Source: Entamoeba histolytica HM-1:IMSS (taxonomy: Eukaryota; Evosea; Mastigamoebida; Endamoebidae). Taken from it: a stretch of 43,500 bases of DNA. The DNA lies in NCBI RefSeq assembly GCF_000208925.1, contig NW_001914978.1, positions 5,013 through 48,512 of the forward strand, in the 5' to 3' direction. The notes beneath the pieces were generated by a model. The model worked only from the letters and a program-made list of their open reading frames with translations, was not told where the DNA came from and ran no database searches. The translations under genes and the position numbers were made by a program. This document shows, piece by piece, positions 1 through 9,345 of this stretch; position 1 is the first letter of the stretch, and each line of letters starts with the position of its first letter.

Positions 1-690
1 ATTTATGTTTGTATTTCAACAGGAAGAATGAGAAATAGTGCGATAAAAGTTGCAGAACAAGTTGGGATACAAAATGAATATTTAATTTGTTATAATGGTG
101 CAATGATATGTCATGGAAATGAAATAGTCTTTGAGAGTGAAATTAATGAAGAACAATTGAAAAAAATTAATAAAATTATTAAAGAGAACAATGTCTATGC
201 ACAATTCTATATCAGAGATGAATATTTTGTAGAAAGAAAAATAGACTTAACCGAGTCTTATGAAAAGAAAATTGGTGTTAAAGCACAAGAAATAGGAGAG
301 AATGTTTTTCATCTAAATAAAGTGACTAAAATATTATCAATAGCTCATTCTAAAGAAGAAAAGATGAAATGGATGCAATTATTCACTGGCATTGATGGTA
401 TTGTTGTTACAGAATCACAATCTACATTCATCGAAATCACTAAGAGTGATGCAACAAAAGGACATGCCGTCAAAACACTTGCTAAAATGCTTGGTATTGA
501 TTTAAAAGATGTCATGGCTATTGGAGATGCTATGAATGATGTTCCAATGCTTGATGTTGTAGGATATCCTGTGGTTATGGGTCAAGCAGAGGATCGAGTA
601 AAAGAAGGTAGATTAGTAACAGACAGATGTGAAAACAGTGGAGTTGCTAAGGCAATTGAGAAATACTGTCTTAACGAAACGACTCATTAA
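1..690 (+). CDS. Cof-type HAD-superfamily phosphatase, 5' part cut off by window edge
   Basis: The frame is open from base 1, so the gene begins outside the window; the first internal ATG at 28 is not the true start because the conserved ISTGR stretch lies just before it. Cof/HAD-IIB proteins are small-molecule phosphatases acting on sugar phosphates or similar metabolites in the cytosol. Visible signs are the STGR segment that follows the catalytic aspartate motif (that aspartate is upstream, unseen), a variable cap region (roughly residues 30-130 of the visible part), and the C-terminal motif GDAMNDVPML with the Mg-binding aspartates. A KSDATKGHAV segment supplies the conserved lysine region. 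Substrate cannot be told. No frameshift is seen in the visible part. Confidence 0.88.
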   Translation: MYVCISTGRMRNSAIKVAEQVGIQNEYLICYNGAMICHGNEIVFESEINEEQLKKINKIIKENNVYAQFYIRDEYFVERKIDLTESYEKKIGVKAQEIGENVFHLNKVTKILSIAHSKEEKMKWMQLFTGIDGIVVTESQSTFIEITKSDATKGHAVKTLAKMLGIDLKDVMAIGDAMNDVPMLDVVGYPVVMGQAEDRVKEGRLVTDRCENSGVAKAIEKYCLNETTH

Positions 691-1596
691 TTGAATACAT
701 TAAATTAAACAAATATTCATTTAATTCAATAAAGAAAATTAACTTTATTTATTAATGTATCAAATTCTTCTAAACAATCAGTAATACATTTTTAGATGAA
801 TAGATGAGACAAGAAAATACCTTATTTGGTTTAGTGATTTCTTTAAACAATTATTTGAGAGTAATAACATCACTTAACTATTATTCAAGAAATAATACTG
901 CTATTACTCAAATGACAACTAACATAAATATTTATTCTTATTATAGACGTAATATACTAATACTAGAAATGCATTTAATAACAAATTAAATGTTGTATTG
1001 ATGCAATATTCTCTTCTTATTCTTTATGACATTGTATTAAACTTAATATATTTGAATATAACAAATGCATTGAAAATGATTACATATCTGCAAATTTTAA
1101 TACTTCACTTCAGTAAAACATGACTAAATATTAATACAACAATATTACCAAATTCAATTTTAACCAAATAATATCTTTTATTTGTAACTTACAACTAAAA
1201 ATGTTTTTTTAATATTATTTCATACCACATCCTTTCTTTATATTAATTCTTTAAAACCAATAATTGAATAAAACAAACTTACTAAATAAAGTAATGTTAT
1301 TGTTTTATTTTAAATTCATATCTTTATAACTATATGCCTTTATTGCAAACCAAATGTGTTTGAATATACTTTTAGACTTATTTGAGTTTAATGCTAATGT
1401 ACATAAATAATTAACAAATTAGACAAAGATATTACAAAAGTAAACCATAATTTTTAAATGAAAAACTTTCTGCTATTATTTCATTCTTATTAGAAAAAAA
1501 GATGTTGAAAAAAATAATTGTTTAAAAATTTTATCTTCAGACTCTAATAACAAAAATATTAAAAAAAAAGATGCAATAAAAAACACAATAAATTGT
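691..1596. other. AT-rich intergenic, nothing recognised
   Basis: About 900 bp between the HAD phosphatase stop and the stop of the convergent orphan gene. Open frames here are short and of low complexity (for example 804-989 on the plus strand, rich in Asn, Ile, Leu, Tyr). No RNA gene, repeat or decayed domain was recognised. Confidence 0.5.
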
Positions 1597-2568
1597 CTAA
1601 TATCTAAATGTACCTTCAATAAAAAATCCTTCATTAGAATTTAACATGCAACTTGCATGTAACCGTTTTGAAATAATATCTCCTTCTGATGACTTTAAAT
1701 CTTTAGATTGTGACTCTTTCATTAAATCATTCCTGAAATGATCTACTTCATTTTTAATTTCAAATGTATTAGTTTCTAAGTCTTCTTTTATTAGTTTATT
1801 ATCAGAAGACTTTGAGTTCTCCTCATATTTTTGAGCAATAACTTCATCAGTTACTATTTTTGGTAGTACATTCTCTTCCACTAATGGAACATGACACTCT
1901 TCTAATGTCTCATCATCACCATCAGGATCTTGTTGGATACTTCTTGAAGCAGGACTAACCCATTTAAAAGCAGATTTTTCATTATAATATCCATCCACCA
2001 AATCATTTACTTGAATCATTGAACAAGGAAGGTCAACGAGTGTTTCTCGTTTTTTTCCTCTAAAAAATTGTTTAATTCTTCTATTGACTATATCACCAAT
2101 AGTAGCTATTTTTTCACTGTCCCAATTAACAGACCTATATTTAAGATGTTTAATTTTTTTCATCTTTAATGTAATATTTGATCCTTTTGTACCTTTTTCT
2201 TTATATTCACATCCCATTTTTTGTAATAATTCTAAAAGGAAATTAATAGTAGCTGCCATAGTATTTCTTCTTTCATACTTTACATGGTGTTTACTTTTGG
2301 GATTAACTCCTTTTAAATTTTTAGCAACAATAGTCTTAATTTCTTCTTTCATATCAATATTTATGTTTTTCCCATAAATTCTTACTAGATCTAAAAATTG
2401 ACAGATTTCGGATGATTTTCTTGGAACACTAAATTGCATATTAAATCCTTCATATATTAATAAACATATTAATGCACATTCTTGTTCTGCCTCAAATGAC
2501 ATAGACAATCTTTTTGCTTCTGTTAATGGTTTACGTTGAAAATTAGTGCTTTTTTTAGGAGGTTCCAT
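1597..2568 (-). CDS. Orphan protein, member of a family with a second copy at 10429-11046
   Basis: 323-residue protein with no domain I can name. The first 190 residues look folded and helical; the last 110 are acidic, Ser/Asn-rich and probably disordered. The folded part resembles the protein at 10429-11046 in order and spacing: an EQE-start helix followed by a short beta-like stretch (EGFNMQFSVPRK here, QEFTIKLICPNK there), then a helix with NFLLELLQKMGCEY (there HLIMDLLSEFGYFF), then KIATIGDIVNRRI (there SISRIGSAINKKI). The basic middle and acidic tail would suit a nuclear regulator, but that is inference. The start is the ATG after which the ORF is unbroken. It ends 108 bp from the kinase gene start region and is transcribed in the same direction. 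Confidence 0.75.
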   Translation of the reverse strand: MEPPKKSTNFQRKPLTEAKRLSMSFEAEQECALICLLIYEGFNMQFSVPRKSSEICQFLDLVRIYGKNINIDMKEEIKTIVAKNLKGVNPKSKHHVKYERRNTMAATINFLLELLQKMGCEYKEKGTKGSNITLKMKKIKHLKYRSVNWDSEKIATIGDIVNRRIKQFFRGKKRETLVDLPCSMIQVNDLVDGYYNEKSAFKWVSPASRSIQQDPDGDDETLEECHVPLVEENVLPKIVTDEVIAQKYEENSKSSDNKLIKEDLETNTFEIKNEVDHFRNDLMKESQSKDLKSSEGDIISKRLHASCMLNSNEGFFIEGTFRY

Positions 2569-2676
2569 TGAGTCTTGTCATTTTGAGTTTTAAGGGTTTT
2601 CTAATTATTTCTATTCTTTATTTTCCAAAATTCGTTGATTATTTTATTTTATTTTTTTAATAAGAAATAAAATACT

Positions 2677-4491
2677 TTAAAATTCTTGGAAATCACTTAC
2701 TTCTTCCATTCTTGGTTGGTGTGAAGATACTTCACAAGCACGTTGTACATACGGATGTGCAAAAAATTCACTCCATGATAGTCTTTGATATTCATGGTGA
2801 GTAATTAAATGAAGGATCAGATCTTTTAGTTGTTCATCAATAACTACATCCTCTCTAAATTCTACAGGTAATTCATTCATCATTGAATTTTGAAATACTT
2901 CAAAATTATCAGTAAAAGGAAATTCTTTTGTTGCCATTTGATATAAAATAACACCAAGACTATATAAATCAGATTTTGCTGTATATGGTTTTTGTTTAAT
3001 GATTTCTGGTGCTTCATAAATTGGTGTTCCAACTATAGTTGCCATTAAGTCATTAATTCCTCTAGAAAACCCATAGTCAGCTATTTTTACTCTTGGCAAA
3101 GGACCTGACGTTGATTGTAATAATAAATTAGCTGGTTTAAGGTCTCTATGAATTAATTTTTTAGTGAAATGGAGATACCATAAGCCATTACATATTTCTC
3201 CAAGAAAATACATAATTTCATTATTACTTAAAGGAGTTGGTTTATTTTTCATATAAATTTCAAGGTTGCCAGCATCACAATATTCCATAACTAAATAAAC
3301 ATACTTTCCTTCAATGTCTCTACCACCTCGTAATTGTTCAATCATTGAGTGATTCCATTCAAAATAATCTTTATATTCTACTAAATTAGGATGTTTACAT
3401 AATCTCATACATGTTGCTTCTCTTTGTAATGACTCTATTTTTTTTGAAATCTCTTTAATAGCAAATTGTGTATGATCAGAATTTTCTGCTAAAAAGACTT
3501 GACCATATTGACCATGATCTAATGGACGAAGTGCTCTATAATTTTCTCTTTTTCCTTGGGTTCCATACTTATGATTCATACATGTTACTATATAAGGATG
3601 ATTAAGTACTTCTTGAATAGATATTCTTTCATCAGGATCATATTTTAGCATTTTAGATAATAAGTCAACAGCATCATTATCATTAATATATAAACTAAAA
3701 TTAACACATGCCTGTACTTGAATAGCAGTGAATGGATCAATTTGAATTAACTCAAATGGACAAAACCCAGTTAATAATTTAAAAATTAATACCCCAAATG
3801 ACCATACGTCTGATTTAGAATGAGTATAATAATTAAAATATTCAGGAGCAGCATAATTAATATCATATAATTCTATTTCTGGTATTATTGAATTTTCTAT
3901 TTGATCACATAATGCAAAATTTGATAATTTTACTTTTGGAAAAATAGAAGCAGGATCTCTTGATATTAAAATATTTGAAGGACATAGATATAGGTGTTGA
4001 TGATTAAGCCGTCGATAAATATAATCTAAACCAACAGCAATGTCAGAAATAAAAAATTTCTTTTGATCTTCTTGTTGTATTTGATTACCTTGCCAATATT
4101 TATCTAATGAAAAGAAATTACAATATTCCATTGAAATCCAATATTCTAAATGACCATTCTATATTATAAATGTTTAATTATAAATTAACTAATCTTAAAA
4201 TTAAATACTTATTCAAACTATGTTTGTATAAAATGATGAATAATATTTTATTACATGTGAATTTTCTACAGTTTCCATAAGTTTACAATACACTTCCATT
4301 CTTTTATTTTTTTGTATTTCATTTGGATTAATTTTTATTATTTTTAATGCAATTAGTCTTGCAATTCTTTTGATTGGATTGATAATTTGAACAGCCTGAT
4401 ATACTTGTGTTGTAGAGTCTTTATAAATTAATTGTTTGATATGATATTTTTGTACAATATTCTCATCAACTAATGGATATTGAAAAGACAT
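2677..4491 (-). CDS. Tandem pseudokinase + Ser/Thr kinase, second domain Atg1/ULK-like; two exons
   Basis: Exon 1 is 4491-4219 and exon 2 is 4158-2677, joined in phase 0 across a 60-bp intron (GTTTGA...TATAG); the joined protein is 584 residues. The splice reads FYTNI/NGHLEYWISMEYC across a kinase hinge, which supports it. Domain 1 (about residues 15-285) keeps the beta-3 lysine (ALKII) and APEY. However, it has no glycine loop, LYL replaces HRD and SNF replaces DFG, so it should be catalytically dead. Domain 2 (about 300-570) has a glycine loop (DHGQYGQV), AIKEI with Lys326, HRDLKPAN at 428-435, DYG at 452-454 and APE at 474-476. The insert SGPLPRVKIADYGFSR resembles Atg1/ULK kinases. DYG instead of DFG is tolerated in some active kinases. 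The order pseudokinase-kinase suggests internal regulation (inference). Confidence 0.88.
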
Positions 4492-4630
4492 GAAATTAAG
4501 ATTTTAAAAAAATCTTAATTTCAAGTTCTATTTTTTATTCATCTTATTAAAATATTATTATTAATTATAAAAAAAACCTGATTGTGTCATACAAAATCAT
4601 TGTGAAATGAAAGGTCATTGTTGAATTACT

Positions 4631-5183
4631 TTAACATGGAGGTTGAGGTGGAAACTCTTCATTCATCGAGATATGACTTTCATAAAACCCTTTTTTAGCT
4701 TCATACCCTTCATCTTGTGCATTCATCTTCCAAGGTAAATACTTACAGATTAAAATAAAAAATATTAATAAGAAACAAACATGATGAAAATGTTTTAAGT
4801 GTTTTTGAAGTGAAAGACAATAATCTTCAAATCCTAGTCTATCTAATGCATCTATAATGTCTGTTCCTGTAAGAGTATGTTTAGGTTTTACGGATCCTTT
4901 TGGTACATCAGCAGCCCTATTACTTTATTAACGAAATTCTTTGTTTTAAAAAAATAACAAACTCAGAGGCTATAAATGATAAAAATTCAGTTGCTACCTC
5001 AGTCATATATTCTTGGGCATCTTTAGAAATACGCACTGCAGATCCATTAGGCATTGAAACGGAATTTTTCATTACACGAGTGGTGTTTGCTACTGGTAAA
5101 GAAAGAGTGTCAATAGGTTGTGATTTCCATTTGTCTTGTGGAGTGTTATGGTTTTGTTGAGAAGTGTCAGAAGCACTAAACAT
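4631..5183 (-). CDS. NF-YB / HAP3-type histone-fold transcription factor, three exons
   Basis: Exon 1 5183-4963, exon 2 4916-4781 and exon 3 4741-4631 give 155 residues. Intron 1 (4917-4962) is GTTTGT...ATAG and joins FIASE to AADVPKG, restoring the histone fold. Intron 2 (4742-4780, 39 bp, GTTTGT...TAAG) is less certain because it is short, ends AAG and has no stop when retained. Family marks: LPVANTTRVMK, the block RISKDAQEYMTEVATEF, and TLTGTDIIDALDRLGFEDY. NF-YB pairs with NF-YC to form a histone-like dimer that, with NF-YA, binds CCAAT. The N-terminal 25 residues are polar; the C-terminal tail is short. It is divergent from the Rrp15 gene with 170 bp between the two start codons, a possible shared promoter. 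Confidence 0.88.
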
Positions 5184-5353
5184 GTGATAGTATTAAAAAA
5201 GATATATTGTCTTTTATTTGTTTCATTTTTTTTATAAACAATATATGTTATATATAACATTTAATAATCAAAAATTATAAAACCTAATTTGTAATTATAA
5301 AAAAACTAATAAAGTATAGTTTTATTAAGTCATCTAAAAAACAAGATTGAAAG

Positions 5354-5980
5354 ATGACAGAAAAGGAAGGTGGATTGGATCAAATCCTTGATAATATTGT
5401 AGATAATGAAAAGCTTATCAAAAAACCGGGAAAAACAAAACAAGAAAAAATGCAAGAAAAAGAATTGAAAGAAAGACAAAAACTAAGAAAAATGTTTCTC
5501 GAAAAAGAACATAATAATACATGTGTTTTAATTGATGAACATGAAAGAGAGCTTAAAAAAACTGCTATGAAAGGTGTTGTACAACTATTTAATGCTATTG
5601 CTGAACATCAACATAAATTAAAAATCGCAGAAATGAAAGACGAAACAGGGTTAAAAGATATTGATGATTTTGTTGATGAAACAGTATCAAAAGATGATTT
5701 CTTTAGTAAAATTATTGCACAACAACAAAAAGAGCGAAAAGAAATTCAAGCTCATGCCAGTGAAACTTCAAAGAAAATTTATGAGGGAAGTTCCGTTAAA
5801 AAACAAAAACGAATTGAAGAAGAGAAAAAAGCTAAAGAACAAAAGAAGATTGAGAAATCAAAAATCAAAAAAGAAAAACGAGCTGAAAGAAATAAAGAAA
5901 AGAAAGAAGAAGAAAAATTTGTTTCAGGAACGAAGAAAGATAAGAATGAAAAGAAACCAAAAAAAAATAATAAAAAGTAA
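5354..5980 (+). CDS. RRP15: Rrp15-like ribosome biogenesis factor
   Basis: 208 residues. The core motif MKGVVQLFNAIAEHQHKLK followed by a VSKDDFFSKI block matches the Rrp15 family (consensus RGVVQLFNAV...VSKKDFL). These are nucleolar proteins needed for large-subunit pre-rRNA maturation and found in pre-60S particles. Residues 1-50 are basic and coiled; residues 150-208 are almost all Lys, Glu and Arg, like many nucleolar proteins. Rrp15 is usually somewhat longer at its N-terminus. The start ATG follows an AT-rich leader and is divergent from NF-YB. Confidence 0.85.
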   Translation: MTEKEGGLDQILDNIVDNEKLIKKPGKTKQEKMQEKELKERQKLRKMFLEKEHNNTCVLIDEHERELKKTAMKGVVQLFNAIAEHQHKLKIAEMKDETGLKDIDDFVDETVSKDDFFSKIIAQQQKERKEIQAHASETSKKIYEGSSVKKQKRIEEEKKAKEQKKIEKSKIKKEKRAERNKEKKEEEKFVSGTKKDKNEKKPKKNNKK

Positions 5981-6421
5981 TTTATCATGAATTGATTTTT
6001 TTGATTGACTTAATCGATTTAAGTTAAATAATTTTTATTAGTTAAGTAAAGAAAAATGAGATAATCTTATTGAAAAAAAAAATTTACATTGACTTTTGTT
6101 ATATTTGTGGAAAACAGAAAGTCATAATAATTAAAACGTTTACTTCAATTTACTATTTATTTTTTATTAAAGAATAATTTTTTTCTTCTCATTATTTATT
6201 TAACTGAATTAAATAATATTTTTCATCACTGAAAGAGTTTCTCTTAATAAACAGTAGTTTCCAATTAAGTGATTCATCCAGTGACTTCTAGTCAAAGACA
6301 AGACTTATTTTTTTTTTCAGTAAATTTGTCATTTAAATGAACAATACGATTTCTATCAATTAAGAGTATTAACTCATTGGTATTAAAGGCATAAGGCTCT
6401 TGTAGTGTTTTTTTTTGATTG
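5981..6421. other. AT-rich spacer, nothing recognised
   Basis: Spacer between the Rrp15 stop and the decayed LRR gene. No domain or RNA signature seen. Confidence 0.4.
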
Positions 6422-7760
6422 TTAAGACTTTTCAGACTTCATTGGTTTTGGTTTAACTGTTCTTGTATCAATACTAACAACATAACTATCTTCACCACTA
6501 CCAACTATGGGTTGTCACGTCTGAATAGATTATTGTTGTTAGTGGTGTTTGTCCAGTGACTTGTAAAATAGGAGAATAACAGGGTGTTCTAAGAACCTAG
6601 CAAGTGACTACTCTTGAGTGTTCACAAGCAGAGATAAAAGAAGGAAGCTTTTTATTAAAGTCAGCAACATTAATTATGCCATTATGAAATTCACCGAGAG
6701 CTTTATGGAGTTATATTATTTCAAAATTAAATATAAACAGAATGTTTTTATACTATGAAGAAATGAATTTAAAACTATCAGATTTGACTGATAAAGATGC
6801 AGCTCTTGTTAATTACCAAGTATTTTTAGTGAGTATTTAGTATTTATATTAAATAACAAAATTATTACATCTAATGAACAAACAAATATTTTTGAATGTA
6901 TATTTAAAGTTTTTTCCCAATTAAGGCTTAATGTTAATGAGTCAAATTCAGTTTCATATTCTATAAGTTTTGTGAATGAATAGAACCCGCATGTATTTTT
7001 CTATTTTTCGTGGTTAATGTAGTAGAGTCTGGATTAATTAATGCAAAATTTATATGTCTAAAACCTTTAATAGTATAAAAGATTCAGTCAATCCTTGAAT
7101 AAGAAAATTGAGAAGAAATCTATAATTTAATTTTCTTTATATATGTCTTGTACTTATAGTTCTCATTGGTTAATTAAATTACTTACTTTCTGAATTGGAA
7201 ATAATACAGATTGATTTAATTCTAATTTGGTATTAATAGGGAATTCTTTGATATAATGTAAAAATGATATTAGTATTGTATAAATATTACTATTTCTTGT
7301 ATTTAGACTAATAACTGATAAAACTTTATTAAGATAGATTTTATTTATGACTTTAAGTGTTTCGGTCTTTCATAGACTTTCTTTTTTTTTGAACCTTAAA
7401 ATTATATAATTTTATCAAATTAAGAGCTAAATTTGTGTAAAGATAATACTCTCTGTTTAATTGTTGATTGATTTATAGTTAATGATGTTAGAGATGTCAT
7501 TTGATAAAGATGAATAAAATTAAGTTTGTCAACTATTGGAATATTGTTAGAGCCATTTATGTTATTTAATTGGGTGATTATTGAGACTTTTCAAATTGGA
7601 TATTTTCTTTGTTCAAATAGGTTAGTATTGTCATGTTATTTATTCATGCAATAGAAGTTATAGTATTATTACTAACATCAAGATATTGCAGTTTTAATGA
7701 TGCTTTTCAATAAATTCATTACCATTGAACTTGTTGATGATGTATTTTAAAATGAAAACA
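6422..7760 (-). pseudogene. Decayed leucine-rich-repeat protein gene
   Basis: On the minus strand, broken but clearly coding-like pieces follow one another in several frames. Near 7645-7705 the peptide LKLQYLDVSNNTITSIA is a good leucine-rich repeat and is cut by a TGA. Nearer the 3' side come NNMTILTYL and then LYQMTSLTSLTINQSTIKQ (about 7455-7530). Further on there are IEYETEFDSLTLSLNWEKTL (6895-6965) and ADFNKKLPSFISACEHSRVV (about 6600-6700). The C-terminal piece GSGEDSYVVSIDTRTVKPKP leads to a TAA at 6422-6424. Multiple stops and frame changes separate the pieces. LRR proteins form a large family in Entamoeba; the rest of the protein is not recognised. The 5' end is uncertain and may extend toward 8.0 kb. 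Confidence 0.62.
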
Positions 7761-8100
7761 TGGTTATGTCATGACTGATATGACTACTTGAATTTGCTTT
7801 AGTCAGTCATAGTCTTAGCTAATTAACAAAATAAAAACAATTAAAAAGAAACATCAGTACTGTCTATAAATTTTTGTATTTATTATTTTTCATTATTTTG
7901 TCAGAGATGACTTTGCTTATTATGTAACAGTGAGTAGTTTAAGAATAAACATATTTTATTTAACAACTTTGAGAATTAAAGATAATAACTATTCTATATA
8001 ATTTTCATTTTCATCAAAACAAGTTTTTGAGAGTAAATATTAAAATATTTATTAATAGACACAATGAATAATGTTTGGATATTTATTATGAAGGTATTAT
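7761..8100. other. AT-rich sequence between two decayed elements
   Basis: No readable peptide beyond a few residues. It probably holds the lost 5' end of the LRR pseudogene, but nothing can be shown. Confidence 0.35.
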
Positions 8101-8760
8101 AATTTATTTATCTCATTTTAGTATGTTATCAGAATTTCATTTGTAAAACATCAAGTTTTTCAAATTTTTGATGGTTATGTTTGTAATGTATTAATGAAGT
8201 ATATCTTTAAATCAAGTGTATTTAATATTCCTATTGACTCTTTATATATTTATTTATTTTTACTATTATAATGGTTATCTTTATATATATTAATTATCTT
8301 TTTTTATTTTTCTTGTATTTATTTATTTTGTGAATATAATACAACTCTATATTCTTATATTGAAATACATCAATAATATTAGTATATCATTTCTTTTCTT
8401 TCATATTTTTGTAGTAAATATAATGTCTTCTAGCATTGAATGAATTATCATTAACAAGTAAATTTTTATTGTAAGTTATGGTATTTCACTATTATAATAC
8501 AAGTATGATGAATATTAAAATCAGTTGCATCAAATTCAATGAAAGTTGTAACTAACAAGTTTTTATATATTTGTTTACACATATTGATGTTTTAGTATTT
8601 GATTCCTTTTCATTGTATTTTATTGTGATGATAGTGTTTAATTATATTTAATCTATTGTTAAATACTTATTAAGATGAAAATGAATGAAATGATGAGTGA
8701 TGTAATTAAGATAATAATGAAAATAATTAATATGATAGTTGTTATTATAATGAGTTTTAG
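8101..8760 (-). mobile_element. Worn LINE fragment, endonuclease region
   Basis: This stretch aligns by eye, in the same orientation, with the LINE endonuclease region at about 35.86-36.45 kb. Matching anchors include TATTTATTTATTTTGTGAAT (near 8317 and 36098), TTTCTTTTCTTTCATATT (near 8391 and 36170), GTCTTCTAGCAT (near 8424 and 36207) and ATATTTGTTTACA (near 8567 and 36351). A further one is GTATTTGATTCCTTTTCATT, against GATATTTGATTCTTTTTCATT at 36380. No reading frame survives, so it is an older or faster-decaying copy than the one at 36 kb. Only the C-terminal part of ORF2 is recognised. Ends are approximate. Confidence 0.75.
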
Positions 8761-9311
8761 ATAAAAATTATTATTTATTTTTATATTGTTATTGGCATTT
8801 GTTAATGGAAATAAGTTTCTCCTAATTCTATTAATTCTTTTATAATAGCTTTGTTATCTCCTCTGCAACTATCTTTGTCTTATTTTTAGGGATGAATCAA
8901 AAATATTTTTTAAATTGTACTTTAAATCTATTCTTAAAAAAATCTATTTTAAGTTTCCACGTCATCTAATGAGATAGATTAAAACCATTTCGTTAGTTAC
9001 ATAAACTTAACTTGACTTATCAAGCCTTAATGTTCTACGAAATTTCTTAAATATATATTCAGCAACGAATTCAAATAAGTAAAATTCAGACGTATTTAAT
9101 GATTTTAGTTTCATTAGACTCAAAACAAAAGAAAAGTTAATAAAAAATTATTTCGTTTGTTCCAAAAACAGAAGTTAAAAAAGTTAAGAATAATAAAGAA
9201 CATACCCAAATGATTAGGAAAAATAAGTCATATTGAATAATGTATTTGGACGTGCTTTGACCAAATTGAAAACTCCATATGACTCTAATTTTCTCTGTTT
9301 GTATGAGAAAC
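8761..9311. other. Upstream region of the CP-A5 gene
   Basis: AT-rich, slightly less simple than the preceding LINE debris from about 8950 on. It must carry the promoter of the protease gene. No repeat or second gene recognised. Confidence 0.4.
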
Positions 9312-9319
9312 TATTTAAA
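9312..9319 (+). promoter_or_regulatory. TATA-like core promoter element of the protease gene
   Basis: TATTTAAA lies 27 bp upstream of the ATG at 9346. Entamoeba core promoters use a TATTTAAA-type box about 30 bp before a start site that sits only a few bases before the ATG, so spacing fits. Confidence 0.5.
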
Positions 9320-9345
9320 CTCTGAAAATTGAATCTCTAACATTA

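Noticed and set aside
804..989. 61-codon plus-strand frame
   Set aside because: Low complexity, no domain, no good start context; looks like chance in AT-rich spacer.
2084..2377. Plus-strand frame rich in Phe, Ile and Leu
   Set aside because: Antisense shadow of the orphan protein at 1597-2568.
4900..5160. Plus-strand frame opposite NF-YB
   Set aside because: The minus strand gives a clear histone fold across introns; this frame is its shadow.
5661..5990. Lys-rich second frame over the Rrp15 gene
   Set aside because: Frame-shifted reading of the same A-rich coding sequence.
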